The notes under the pieces are model-generated. The model was not told where the DNA came from. It did no database searches and saw only the letters and a program-made list of their open reading frames with translations. 64,000 bases of DNA from Kingdonia uniflora. Lineage: Eukaryota > Streptophyta > Magnoliopsida > Ranunculales > Circaeasteraceae. Shown here piece after piece: positions 11,940 through 24,109 of this stretch. Position 1 is the first letter of the stretch. Each line of letters begins with the position of its first letter. The translations under genes and the position numbers were made by a program. Where the stretch lies: assembly GCA_014058105.1 (NCBI GenBank), contig JACGCM010000630.1:308506-372505 (forward strand), in the 5' to 3' direction.

Positions 11940-12800
11940 TAACTTGCCACATTCCTTTGATCTAACAAAGATGTTTTTGCCTGGACATTCCATGAGTTGT
12001 CCAGGGTCGACCCTACCCTCGCCTGCCACCGACTCAACCTTATTCCTGAATCAACGGCTCTCAAACAAAAGAAACACACTTTATCCCCGAGGATTCGAGA
12101 TGCAGTGAACCTCAAGGCTGAAAAGCTCTTAGCCGCAGGATTCATACGCGTGATCAAATATGCTGATTGGATCTCGAACATCGTCACCGTGCCCAAAAAG
12201 AACGGAAAGATCCAAATTTGCGTTGACTTTACTAATCTTAACAAGCACACGCCAAAGGATAACTTCCCCCTCCCTATCATTTCAATGCATCTCGATGCCA
12301 TAACAGGCCATGAACGCCTCTTCATGATGGACACGGCCTCGGGTTACAATCAGGTACCCCTTTTGCCTGAAGATCAAATTAAAATTTCCTTTATCAACGA
12401 ACAAGGTCTTTACTCTTTCAATGTAATGTCCTTCAGGCTCAAAATCGCAGGCATAACTTACCAGTGCCTCGTTACTACAATGTTCAAACCCTTGCTTTGC
12501 AAGTCAATTGAAGTCTACATCGATGACATGCTTTGCAAGAGCCTCCACAAAAATGCCCATATACAAGACCTGACCAAAGTTTTTTCCATCTTTTGATCAT
12601 ACTAAATAAAATTAAACCCAGACAAATGCCAGTTTGGTGTCTTATCTGAAAAACTCATTGGCCACCTCATTAGTAAATGAGGCATCGAGATCGACCATAC
12701 CCAAATTCGAGCCCTCATCGATATGCCTTCTGCCTGAACAAAGAAAAGCGTCCAGAAGGTAGTAGGCAAAATAACAACCCTTAACCGCTTCATTTCCAAA
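11940..12800 (+). pseudogene. Gypsy reverse transcriptase, nearly complete
   Basis: Upstream residues DVFAWTFHELSRVDPTLACH lead into the RT core. A frame of about 200 codons (to 12596) holds AGFIRVIKYADWISNIVTVP, then CVDFTNLNKHTPKDNFPLP, then MMDTASGYNQV and VYIDDMLCKS with YxDD intact. After a stop at 12594 the reading continues KLNPDKCQFGV and GIEIDHTQIRALIDMP. The downstream stops make it non-functional. Confidence 0.85.
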
Positions 12801-13870
12801 TCCTCTTACCGGTGCGCCTGGTTATTCTCTCTCCTACGCGATCAAGGCATCCTTAAAACCAAGAAGAAAAACTTCGACGTTAATTGGATATCCGAATGAG
12901 AACAAGCATTCCTCAAACTCAAGAGTTACCTTGGCCAACCACCTGTCATGAGCACCCCGGTTGAAGGCGTGGTACTTTCCCTCTACCTTGCAGTTACAGA
13001 CGAGTCTATTAGCTCGGTCCTTATCTGAATTGAGATAGGCTTCGAGAAACATGTTTAATTCATTAGTAAAATACTGACACCAACCAAAACCAGGTATTCC
13101 AAACTCGAACAACTTCTTCTGATACTCGTCTACTCATCATGAAAACTCAAACCCTATTTCAAAGTACACCATATACGTGTAATCTCTAGCTACCCCCTTC
13201 GTGAAGTCCTTGCCAAGAAAGATAAATCCAAACGGGTACAATAATGGTTTGTCTACCTTGGTGAGTATAATATTACTTTTGAAAAATAGGTATCCCAAAA
13301 AGGTCAGGCAGTCACCAATTTCTTGGTTGACTTTCCGGTCGAAGACACAGAGTGGGAAGAACACGAAGACGGCCTACCGGAAGACCAGCCAGAACATAAC
13401 GACCCCTGAAGCCCTAATACAGGATGACGTCTCTTCACAAATGAGTCTGCAGGCCCAAACAGTTCTGGGATAAGTATTGTACTTGTCACACCATCAAATG
13501 ACCGCATCGAAAAGGCACTCAAACTAAACTTCGAGTTTACCAATAACGAGGCTGAATATGAAGCTTTGATACATGGTTTCAATCTAGCCTTCGAGCTCAG
13601 AGTTTCTCAACTAGCCATCTTCAAGAACTCACAGTTCATCCAAATACAGTATACCAATCAAAACTAGGTGAACGGTAGCATGGCTGATTATGCAGCACTC
13701 GTCCGCCAACACATGAATCGCTTTCTTAAAAAATCTTCGATCATACATTACCCTTGAGGTTAAAATAGGCATGCCGATACCCTCACTTGCATTGCTGCAA
13801 TGCTCGAACAGTCCAAACCCCAAAAACTCAGTATCGAAGTACTCGAATGCCCAAGTATCGACTAGATAAA
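12800..13870 (+). pseudogene. RNase H and archaeal-like RNase H with altered active site
   Basis: The RT-linked RNase H shows QAFLKLKSYLGQPPVMSTP, FISKILTPTKTRYSKLEQ and HIRVISSYPLREVLAKKD. The archaeal-like domain begins at about 13428 with LFTNESAG, where the first element has LFTDGSAG. The first catalytic Asp has become Asn, and Gly has become Glu. TNNEAEYEALIHGF remains intact. Several stops are present. Confidence 0.75.
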
Positions 13871-13899
13871 AATTAATACCATTAATACTGGGGGAGAGA

Positions 13900-15240
13900 G
13901 TGTCGATCCTGAAGACTGGCGTATACCCTTCCTCGTGTACTTTAGCTATTCCACATTACCCAAGGTCCCAAAAGAAAAATGGTCCTTATTGGAAGATTGC
14001 GGAAGGTACCCCATTCTTAAAGGCAGTTTACATCGCAAATCACCAAACGGAATACACCTCAAATGCATATCTCAGCATGAAGTTGCCACTATCATTAGTG
14101 AGCTACATGAAGGGAATTGTAGATCCCATACCGCCGGCCGATCTATGGCTCTCCGTACGATAGCATAAGCTTTATTTTGGCCAAACATAAAGAAGTAGAC
14201 CAGTGAATATGTGAAGCATTGCGACAAATACCAACGTTACGTCTACGACATCAAAATCCCCTCACAAGACCTCCACTATAGCCAAGTAGCTTGACCCTTT
14301 AAAAGATGGGGCATCAATTTGGTAATCCCCTTCCTTAAAGCTTTGGGAAGCAGAGAACACATCCTAGTCACCGTAAATTATTTTACTAAATGGTTTAAAG
14401 CTGTACCATTATGTCAAACTAGAGAAGAAGATGTCACCAAATTCCTTTGAAAAAATATTATCACACGCTTCGGCTGCCTACATATGATTCGATGCGACAA
14501 TTGACCATAGTTCGTCGGGAATATGGTTCAAACATTCCTCAAAAAATACAATATCATCCTCTTTCCATCCACACCGTATTACCCATAAGGAAATGGACAA
14601 GTCGAGGCCATCAATAAAACTATAGTCGATGGTCTTAAAAAATGCGCCGACGAGAAGAAGGGGCACTGGGTTCAAGAGCTACAACATGTACTATGGGCTT
14701 ACCATACCACACCACGGAAAGCAACGGGCTGAACTCCTTTCCTATTGGCCATTGACACTGACGCAGTCTTACCAATTCAGTTTCGAGGTCCCAACACGCG
14801 ACCCTAACCTCCCAGATGAAGACAACGAGTTTAAACTCGGATGCAACATGTTATGGATCGATAAAGCTGAGACCAAGCTATAGCAAACCTCGGGCGTTAC
14901 CAAATCTCTCTCGAGAAATCTTACCAATTTAGTTCGAGGTCCCAACACGCGACCCTGACCTCCCAGATGAAAACAACGAGTTTAAACTCAGATGCAACAT
15001 GTTATGGATCGATAAAGCTGAGACCGAGCCATATATAACCTCGGGCGTTACCAGATCTTTCTCGAGAAATCATACAATAAGAGGGTTCGACCATGAAGTT
15101 TTGACATAGGCGACTTGGTCCTTCGCTGAGTCATCCCCTCCTCGAAACCACACAATGCATGCAAGCTAGCCGAATCTTGGAAATGACCATACATTGTGTA
15201 TGAAAAAATAGATAGAGGATCCTATTACCTTATGAATGAA
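13900..15240 (+). pseudogene. Gypsy integrase with internal duplication
   Basis: The zinc-binding part reads LHEGNCRSHTAGRSMALR, then CDKYQRY (one Cys changed). In the core the first catalytic Asp has become Asn (GINLVIPF), the second is present in IRCDN, and the Glu is present in [28 protein letters not shown] follows. A 152-bp direct duplication lies in the C-terminal part (14768-15071). Confidence 0.8.
14768..15071 (+). repeat. 152-bp direct duplication inside integrase
   Basis: Two adjacent copies, 14768-14919 and 14920-15071, both begin 'cttaccaatt' and contain 'cccaacacgcgaccct' and 'atgttatggatcgataaag'. The first element has a single copy in the same place (about 6770-6920), so the duplication arose in this element. 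Confidence 0.85.
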
Positions 15241-15389
15241 GACAAAGAGCCCCTACCCAACCCATAAAGTATAATGTATCTAGCCTCATACAACAAGCCA
15301 TGGCCATTATCCCTCACTGTCGCTATAAACACCGTTGTAACCACCGTGTAATTAATAAACGAATTTACTCAACCTTTCGTATTGTATAA

Positions 15390-16560
15390 GAGCTCAATAA
15401 ACTTCTTGATTTGGGTAACCCTTCGACTCGACTGATACTTGGGGATGAGCTCAAATTTTTATCAAAGTTCCGATTCGGGCAAACCCAAGTGGCATGAATA
15501 GTCAAAAGACTAAACACTCGGGGGTGACATCAGGGCCGACCACGTCTTGCTTCGTTCAGGATTGAACCTGCGGATATAAATACCCGGGGGCAACCTCGAA
15601 GCTCAATGAACTTCTTGATTTGGGTAAACTAAGTATCCAGTCAACCCTTCGACCTGACTGATACTTGGGGGCGACCTTGAAGTTTTTCAAAGTTTAGATT
15701 CGGGCAAACCCGATTGTCATGAATAGTCGAAAGACTAAACACTTGGGGGAGGCATCGGGGACAACCACATCCTGCTTCATTCAGGACCGAACCTGCGAAT
15801 AGAAATACCTGGGGATGACCTCGAAGCTTAATGAACTACTTGATTTGGGCAAACCTAAGTATCCAGTCAACCCTTCGACCCGACTGATACTTGGGTGCGA
15901 CCTCAAAGTTTTTCAAAGTTTAAATTTGGGCAAACCCTAGTGGCATGAATAGTTAAAGGACTAAACACTCGGGGGCGACATCGGGGCCGATCACGTCTTG
16001 CCACCTTCAAGATTGAACCCGCAGATAAAAATACTCAGGGGTGACCTTGAAGCTTAATGAACTTCTTGATTTGGGCAAACCTAAGTATCCAATCTACCCT
16101 TCGACCCGACTAATACTTGGGGGTGACCTCAAAAAATTTCAAAGTTCCGATTCAGACAAGCCCAAGTGGCATAAATAGTCAAAAGACTAAACATTCGGGG
16201 GCGACATCGGGACCGACCAAGTCTTGCTTCATTCAGGATCGAACCCGAGGATAGGGGCGACCACGAAGCTCAATAAATTTCTTGATTTGGGCAAACCTAA
16301 GTATCTAGACTTGGGGGAGACCTCGAAGTTTTTCAAAGTTCAAATTCGGGAAAACCTGAGTGGCATGAATAGTCCAAAGACTAAACACTCAAGGGCGACA
16401 TCGGGGCCGACCACATCTTACTTCGTTTAGGATCGAACCCGCTGATAGAAATACTTGTGGGTGACCTTGAAGCTCAATGAACTCCTTGATTTAAGCAAAC
16501 CTCGAAACTCCATGGATAGAAATACCTAGGGCGACCTTGAAACTCTAATAAGCTCCACCA
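15390..16560 (+). repeat. Six-unit ~200-225-bp tandem repeat, Tat 3' region
   Basis: Units begin near 15395, 15605, 15830, 16055, 16271 and 16473 with 'aatgaacttcttgatttggg' or variants. Each carries 'cgactgatacttggggg', 'ggcatgaatagtc' and 'gttcaggatcgaaccc' where complete. The first element has only two units, so copy number changes between copies. Confidence 0.85.
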
Positions 16561-16708
16561 TTCGGCCAAACAGAATATCAACATACACCAACAAGTTTAA
16601 TCAAAATAACAAAGTATCGTTTACACCACCATCACAAAAAAAGAGTTTCTTACATCACCTTTCCCACAACAACCTGCTTGACCAAGTTTTCTTCATACTC
16701 ATAACAGC

Positions 16709-18390
16709 TTACACGAAGGGATTACCTTGCCCCTCCTCGGGAACAAGAATCCCAGCAGTACCAGAAGTTCCCCCAATAAACACGACTTCCTCGCTCTCTA
16801 CACTGGCCACCTCGACAGCAGGAACCGATTTCATCCCCTCAGCTTCTACCACACCTTCGGCACCCAGACTGGGCAGCTCTTCCGAAGGGTAGCGTTCGAA
16901 GGTGTACGAATCATAACCCAACTCATCTATGAATTGCTTCAATGACGAAGTCACACTACACTCCTGGTCGAAGTCTGCCTGGAACTGTACATGATTCTTT
17001 CTCAACTTCACCTCTAACCCTGCCTCCTTCGCCTCACATCGCTCGACCACAGCCAGATTCTCCTTGGCCACATCAGCTCAAGCTTGAAATATCTCTTATT
17101 CTAGTTTGGTCCCTTCGTGAGCTCCTCTTCATCAACTGACTCTTCAACCTCTCACCAGACGCTTTTTAAGCCTTATTAAAAGAAATTAGTCAAGCATGCA
17201 TCTGCACAGTAATAAACACTTCTCCCATTTAGCAAGTTTATCAAATCAAATGCATTTCCTAGTCAGTAATAACATATACCTGGCGCCACACCATTTCTGC
17301 CTGATGCCCTGCTTCATCCGGGTTTGAGGCACAAAAGTTAATCATCGACTCAGCCGTAGCTCAATCAGCATCCTCTTGCTTAGCCGTACCTCGACTGAGT
17401 TAGACCCTTCTTCCATATGATCATACGACCTCTTTCGAGGTGTCACCCTCATCACCGGAGCACTTAACCCATTACCAGTGTTTTTTCCCTTACCCTTTTG
17501 CGTCGGCTGTACTCCCTCTTGGGAGCTCAAGCCTCGCCCCCTTGCCTCGGCCGCCGCCGCTGCAACCCCACGATGAGTCATTGGCATGAAGTTAGACTTC
17601 AGCCTCGTAAAGTTGTTGTAATCCATCTCACTTACAGCTTCATGAGGGGATGCCTTTTTTCTCCTCTTCGAAGGTCCAACTGTGGTCGAAGGTACTTTGA
17701 GCAGCGTATCCATTTTCTTCCGCCTCTTCCTCGCTATCTTCAACCTTCGAAAGACTTTGTTTATTTGCTCGTTACTCTCGTCGATCAGATCGTCTAGGTA
17801 ATACCGAGGATTTTGTAGAACTCTAGTCTTAGGATTTGCAATAAACACATATTCCAATTCAAGCAATGGCCTAAGTAATACAATACAAGATACTTGAACA
17901 TACACTTACTAGTATTGAATAGCCTATGGGTCAGAGCAAGATCTACTTCATCATCTGCATATTCAAAATAGCCCTTCACCACCATTAAGTCCTTATCCCA
18001 CCCATGACCAGTCGAGCACAGGTCAAACAACCAAGGCTTATCCGGGTGATACTTAATATGGTATGTTCCCACCTTCTTATTCCCCTTCTTCGAGTAGAAT
18101 GACACCACGTCGACCCACTTGATTACAGGCCTCTCTTTCATATACCAAATCATTATTCAAGCCCTCGATAACCTTCATCATTTCATAAAAGTTCCCATTC
18201 ATTTGGCACGATGCCACATCCTAAAAATTCAACACCTCCTTCACCAACCGTCGAAAGGGCAGCTGCATTCCCAGTTGAATTTTCCCCCTGAATGCCATCA
18301 TCTCTTCACTAGGTACGTCCATCAAAGAAAACTCCAACGCACATGGCACCAGAACAATACCTTTCCCCACTAGATCATATTTTAACATGA
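16709..18390 (-). pseudogene. Antisense accessory ORF of Tat element (gypsy-type transposon domain-like)
   Basis: Read right to left, the frames give in order: VGKGIVLVPCALEFSLMD, QLPFRRLVKEVLNF, a segment with FYSKKGNKKVGTYHIKYHPD and DKPWLFDLCSTGHGWDKD (17794-18153), a basic segment with NPRYYLDDLIDESNEQINKV and RKRRKK (17342-17905), and a Glu-rich coiled-coil end with KENLAVVERCEAKEAGLE (16709-17071). The N-terminal pattern resembles the 'putative gypsy type transposon' family carried as an extra ORF by plant Tat elements. Frameshifts and a stop near 18220 break it. A strong donor AGTAAGT near 17906 may mark an intron. It is absent from the first element. Confidence 0.6.
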
Positions 18391-20027
18391 ATCAACTAAG
18401 CCTAGCTTGCTCATGCGGCGATACATCTCCTACAAAAGAGCCCTTGTCGCCTGTCTCTTCGCTACTTCCCTCACTCTTACCCTCTTCCTCCCTCTCTCTA
18501 TCTTCCCTTACATTCCCCGCATGGTTGACCTCACCCTCCTCCTCATCTTCATCCTCTTCGTCACGACATCATCTTCATCTATCAGCCTAATCCTTGAAAC
18601 TTCGTGGGTATGCATTATACCCTACAGAAGAAGAGGGAATAAATTAGCCCGAGATATTCAAGTTCAAACCGTCGAGTTCACATATTATTACCAATTACCC
18701 AACTATCACTCAGCAGACATACTGCAGTCCGACTATTCTACTCCCAGTCGACCACCGACTACTCTACTCCCACACCTGCCGCCACCTCAAAGTTTAACTT
18801 CGAGGGATCGTTTAGTCTGCTCTCTCAACCCCTACCCTCCTCACTACATCTACACCATTAATGGTGAATAACAAGTCTTACTCCTAACAAAAAAGACTAG
18901 AAGAGAGGCACAATACAAATAGTCAAAGACCTACCTGTACTGGTGGAGTCTGCAGCACCAATGAAATATTACACAACAGTGGCGTCCTGCTCACAGCACC
19001 AACTCAAGCAATAATTGCTTCCAACTAACAACAACAATGGTATTCTTTCCTCTCCTCAGAACAACAATGGTTGGTTTTCTTTTTCTCTGCTTAAATTTTA
19101 TACCCACTCTTTTTCTCCTTTTAAATACAGCCCACTAAACCACATCAGTATCCTCAAACTGCCATCATTACCACTACCCCCACTACCTCTCCCACTTCCC
19201 TCCACATTTTCAGGTTACCGCATGTTTTTACAAAAACACCCCTACTAATGCGAGTGTGCAGCAGCCACACATTCACCCGCTTCGAATTTCTCCTTTACCC
19301 TTCGACCCATCTCAAACGAACATAATACCAACATTTTCACACTTGACTAACATTTTCCCTCATCAAATTCCTCGACGACAGCTCCTGACACCTGACATCT
19401 CGTCACTATTCCCACACGTGGAACCAACCCAGCTTGCCACGTGGCTAACAGTCATCATCCTGTCAAAACTAACTTTAATCACTGTCTACTTATCGTACTG
19501 CTCAAGACATACTATCCCACCTGTCAGCTCTATAAATTGCAGTTGTCAGATCTATTTAGGCGAAGCCACATAGTACTTTTCATATCACTCGAGCCTATCT
19601 TATAGTTGCATTAATCGAATTTTTTCTTTCAAACATGTTTATCATTTGCCCGAACCCTTGAACATCTATACCATTTATTATTTTTTACCGAGCCATCGAG
19701 CATCAATATCATATTTTATTTTCTTTCGAGCGTAATCAAGGGGACATGTTTTTTAGTCCATCTGAACAGTCGAGATAGTTTACCCATTCTCTATCTCACC
19801 CAGTCGTCATAATCTTAACTACCAGGTGGCCCTTTGTCTACCTTTGTGTACCTTCGAACAAGAAATCTACCAATACTTTGTTGTCATTACAAAAGCGAGG
19901 GAACACAGACACCCATTTAAAAAAGAGAGGTAAAAGGAGCTACCACCATCATTACAACAGAGAAGAAAATAATAACAAATACTACCTTCCACCAATACTA
20001 CCATCATTTGCAGGCCGTGTAGATTTC
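18391..20027 (+). other. Tat 3' region without a supported gene
   Basis: Pyrimidine-rich DNA matching 7690-9360 in the first element. Open frames here follow composition and are not conserved as proteins. Confidence 0.5.
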
Positions 20028-20340
20028 TCAATACCACGAGCTACTACCACACCCATCCGCCTTCACCAACCATCGTGCCAATGCCCTCAACGCAGTTGAA
20101 CGTTCATTCGTTGTTAGGAGACGATGTTGGAGCATTCCCCACCAGAACGTGAATGTTTTCGCTTGCTCAAGCTCGGCGCCGCTCACATCCCCCCGGTGTA
20201 AATGAACAAGGTCGGGCAATAGGTTCCTCATATCCCTCCACCCAAAAAGCCTCTGTCTCAACACGACGTACTTGGCCTCTACAAGTGGCTCCTTATCTTC
20301 TATCCTTTACTGATAATGAATATTATGTTGGATCCCTTAA
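20028..20340 (-). pseudogene. Small antisense accessory ORF, copy 2
   Basis: An open minus-strand frame (20028-20264, 78 codons) reads LPDLVHLHRGDVSGAELEQA, then FTFWWGMLQHRLLTTNERST, then ALRALARWLVKADG. Similarity extends upstream of its first Met through RIEDKEPLVEAKYVVLRQ to about 20340, with one stop. It matches the frame at 9361-9657. Unlike that copy it has no stop in the main block. It sits about 230 bp from the 3' LTR and points away from it. Function unknown. Confidence 0.55.
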
Positions 20341-20560
20341 CCGTATAACAAGAGGAACACGATGAATAGAATTTGAGCACCCACACCACCTAAGCCCTTA
20401 TTTATATCATAGTTAAGGGAGCATTAATACCCCCTTAATCAGCATAATCACCATCAATGCCCTTGGAACTCGGTACATTAACACCAGTCAACCATACAAC
20501 TTCCTATGCATAATAGTTTTTCTCAGCATGCGCCATCTGCAACGAATTTTGAGGCCCTAG

Positions 20561-20575
20561 CTGAGAGGGGGCGAA
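20561..20575 (+). other. Polypurine tract of second Tat element
   Basis: GAGAGGGGGCGAA directly precedes the 3' LTR. Confidence 0.7.
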
Positions 20576-21296
20576 TGTAGTAGCCTACTTGCAGCCCTAC
20601 GAGACTAACCGAACACTCGAAGGTTATACCGAAGCCTACCAAAGACTCGAGGCCCAGAGAACCTATAAAATAGCCAAAGGCATATGACCTAGCTGAAGCC
20701 TTCCGAGATTAACCGAACACTCAAAGGCCACATCAAAGCCTACCAAAGTCTCGAAGACTAGAGATCTCATGCGTCAACCAAAGCCTACGGCAAACTAGCA
20801 GTTGAATCCAAACAAAGCTTTGCCAATACTAGTATATAGTCAAAGGCAAACAACTCAGCATACAATACGGCAGACAGGCCGATAGACAGCTACAATGGCA
20901 GAACCAACCTTTTGTACAGGACAACTACCCCAAAAGAGTATATATGTAACATGACCTCTCTATAGTGACTCATCATTTCCTATCTCCTATAAATAGGGGA
21001 GGAAAATCATCAGAAAGAGGTTAGAAAAACTCAGCCCAAATCTCCCCATAAGATTAGAAACCTTCAAGCATATTCCAGTTCTGACCAATCTAACCTGTAA
21101 TTCCATTTATATATTCAGTTCCCCTTTCAAATTCTTGCTAGAGGTCGTGGTGAATCCTATTTCTTGGACTCCATACAAATGTGTCCATGTAGTATAATCT
21201 CATATTGCTAGTCGACTTGCTTGTAAACCCCTTATAACGAGCTTAATCCCACGGTGTAAGAGTTTAAAATCCCCTCTATGAGATTATGCCCCTATA
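20576..21296 (+). mobile_element. 3' LTR of second Tat element
   Basis: 721 bp from TGTAGTAGCC to about CCCCTATA; homologous to 9914-10629. TATAAATA lies at 20988-20995. The 43 bp to its right (21297-21339) are unassigned before a Copia-type LTR begins. Confidence 0.8.
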
Positions 21297-21339
21297 ATCT
21301 CAACCAAGTCATCTGTAGAGGTATGAAACCGAAACAAGA

Positions 21340-22265
21340 TGAAATTCTATGTGCTCGTATTTAATGTATTTTGAGAAATTAGGTCATAACAATTCCTATC
21401 AATCAAGGATCTAGGATTAAGTAGAAACGATCAATAGTAAAGACATAGGAATTAAGCAACACAAGAAATTGTTTACCCTGTGGAAACTCCTTACTTAGAA
21501 GAAAAACCACAGGTCATTGTCGATGAACATGACAACCAAAAATCTACTAATCAAAAAGAGTTTAATCTGAATTACACTTACAGACTCGATAACCCCATCT
21601 CGTGATTATCTCTCTTCTGATCCAAGCATCATTCCCTATCGCTTTCATTCATGCAATGACTCTTCTTCATTCTCTCAATGACTCTTTTTGAACTCACAAC
21701 AAGGAACACCCTTCTTGAATCACTCTATAACAATATGTGGGAAGTAGGATAAACTAACACAACATCATCCTCAAGGTTTTTTTAGGTTAAGATTGATGTC
21801 AAATTGTCTCTCTGATAAAGGATATTGAGATCTTTTGAAAATAACTTTTTTTTAAAGAAAGAAGAAAAAGAGAGAGGGAGAAAAGAGAAGCAATGTTCAC
21901 TTAAATAGTATTTCAGCTTTTCACGAGACTCGTTCGAATGAAATCCCTAATAAGTCTTCAAAAAAATTGTATTTTTATATTGAACTCGTAGCAGTCGTTC
22001 GAATCAGACCTAAGGTCATTCGAACGAGATGCCGAGAATTCGTTCGAACGAGACCCAAGCACATTTGAACGAGTTTCACAAAAAGTTTAGAACATTTAAA
22101 AAAACATTTTTTGCGCCCTTTATCAGAGTTCTACTTTACCAACTTACCTTATTGGACGTTGGTTGATAAGAGACTTGTACGAAGGTCTTCATTCTATCAT
22201 TGTCTTCGACTGAGATAGCCACGGAACTTCATATATACAAAATGAGATAAACAAAAACCTTTCCA
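21340..22265 (-). mobile_element. 3' LTR of Copia-type element (shortened)
   Basis: 926 bp. It matches the right LTR but lacks about 580 bp (27756-28333 there), and a 21-bp step has been lost in its first palindrome pair. Confidence 0.8.
21931..22071 (-). promoter_or_regulatory. TTCGAA palindrome array, 3' LTR
   Basis: One single unit at 21931 and pairs at 21996/22017 and 22041/22062, each pair offset 21 bp. In minus orientation a TATA-like TATTTAAG (about 21903-21911) lies just downstream. Confidence 0.6.
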
Positions 22266-22284
22266 TCTCCCCCTTTGGTTTATT
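22266..22284 (-). other. Polypurine tract of Copia-type element
   Basis: The minus strand reads AAACCAAAGGGGGAGA directly before the LTR start TGGAAAGG, the usual plus-strand primer site arrangement of Copia elements. Confidence 0.7.
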
Positions 22285-23026
22285 TCATGACAAAATAATA
22301 ATTAAGACCTAAACATCACTCTGTAGTACTTCCCAGATACAGAGACAACCTAGACCTTAGAAAGATACCACCCCTTCATTAACAGGTTCAATCTTAAGAC
22401 CTCTTCCTCGGATGATGTCTTTTATACTCCAAAATGTATCAAACAGCTGTTATTTAATATCTGCACACTCAGCAAACTAGTTTATGATACATATGTAAAG
22501 AAGAACTTAAAAAATCTCTAGCAACTGAAGACATGATCATAAATATATCATAAAAGTATCAAACCATAAAATTATGGTCAAATATCCTTTCCTTCTGCTA
22601 TCCTGTCATAGATACTCATTTCTCCTTAATTTTTGTCACGGAAGAAATAAAATACACTCCAATACACAACTGAAAGTCATAGAGTCAACAACACCAAACT
22701 CTACCATCTGTAAAATCTAATAAGAACAACACAAACCAACAATCACAGGAACTCACACCAACCCAATCACCACTTAAGCCCAAGGTGCATCTTTGAGAAA
22801 CCTCGAACGAAACTGCCACAAATTGCATGGGAAAACTTCTGTAATCAAACCCCAAACATAAGGAAAATCAAGTGCAAGGAACAATAAACTCGAACATTTC
22901 CTCAATTGAAACCAAATAATCAATAGAGAGAGAAAAAAATCATAGTAGGAGGTGGAGACAAGAGTGAGAGAGACAGACAAACCAAAACATAAAAAAACTT
23001 TATATTTAAAAAAAAAATCGAAAAGT

Positions 23027-23180
23027 CATTCGAACGAGAGGATGACTCGTTCGAACGAAACATCAAGTTTTGACTTTAAAGTTCGAACGAAGAGAAAACA
23101 CGTTCGAACGACTCAAAAAGTTTTGACTGGAAGAAATGAGACCATAACTTGTTCAAATGACAAGAAACCTCATTCGAACA
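23027..23180 (-). promoter_or_regulatory. TTCGAA palindrome array, three pairs
   Basis: Units at 23027/23048, 23080/23101 and 23150/23171, each pair offset 21 bp. On the minus strand a TATA-like AAATATAAAG (22999-23008) follows within about 20 bp. Confidence 0.6.
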
Positions 23181-24004
23181 AAAGAATAGAAATAGGAAAC
23201 ACACCAAAATTAACCAAAATAACCAAGTAATCAGCAAACATCGATAGGATATATAATTCACAATAAATATAAGATAAGACACATGACTTACGAGATAAAT
23301 TGAAGATTACCAAACACACTCCCCCTCAAAAAATGCAGAGTCAAATTTATAAGCACAATGGATACATGATATAGAAAATATTATTGATCTATAAACGAAA
23401 TAATGTAAAAGAACTTGGTGTGTGTGTGTGTAGTCCAATCAAGGTCCTGACATTTAGACGTATGAAGATCACTATATTGGAAATATGTTTCTACTTAGGC
23501 CTCTCTTGGTTGGTCACTCAAAATCACTGAGAATTTACTAGATATCACTCTTAGGAAATATGAATATGAATAAACTGGAGATACAAATTCATAATCCAAA
23601 AAAAAATAGTGTTATTTTATTGAAAGATCTCATGGAAGGAAAATCAATTATTTTAAATGGTGTTAAGTTAACTAATATAGAATCCCTATCTCTCATCTCC
23701 ACTAAACTGACTGTGTTAAACTCAAGATTAAACAGGTCTTGAAAATGTTATAATGTAGGCAAGGGAAGGGACATGACAGAGTAGGTGTTTTGCTGGTATT
23801 CTGAGACTACATATTATACTTTATCCTCCTCTTTCTTCAAATTGAGTTCACCTCCTGTCATTCTTTTTCTTTATTGAGTACACATTGAATATAATACTTC
23901 TTCCCCAAGTTTTTCTTTATATACTAGGGAAACTCTTTACAATTGTTCAAATCTCAAGGCAAGTGAGCGGTTTAAAAACCATAAAAAACAGAGTTCCCAG
24001 ATTT

Positions 24005-24109
24005 CATTCGAACGAAATATGAAGTCGTTCGAACGACTTGGGCTCCTGAGCCAAAATTCCAGGGGGTTGTCAAAAGGTCGTTCGAACGACTATCAACCTT
24101 GTTCGAACG
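24005..24109 (-). promoter_or_regulatory. TTCGAA palindrome array, two pairs
   Basis: Units at 24005/24026 and 24079/24100: 21-bp offset inside pairs and 74 bp between pairs. The phrase 'gagccaaaattccaggggg' between the pairs is the reverse complement of the spacer found near 62030. Confidence 0.6.

Larger units (their letters stand above)
9914..21296 (+). mobile_element. Tat-type Ty3/Gypsy element (second, both LTRs present)
   Basis: About 11.4 kb. The order is LTR, gag remnant, protease, RT, RNase H, archaeal-like RNase H, integrase, tandem repeats, antisense accessory ORF, second antisense ORF, polypurine tract, LTR. All domains carry stops or frameshifts. Only about 350 bp separate the LTR from the gag C-terminus, so most of the leader and gag have been deleted. 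The archaeal-like RNase H, the hypervariable 3' tandem repeats and the extra antisense ORF together point to the Tat lineage. Confidence 0.85.
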
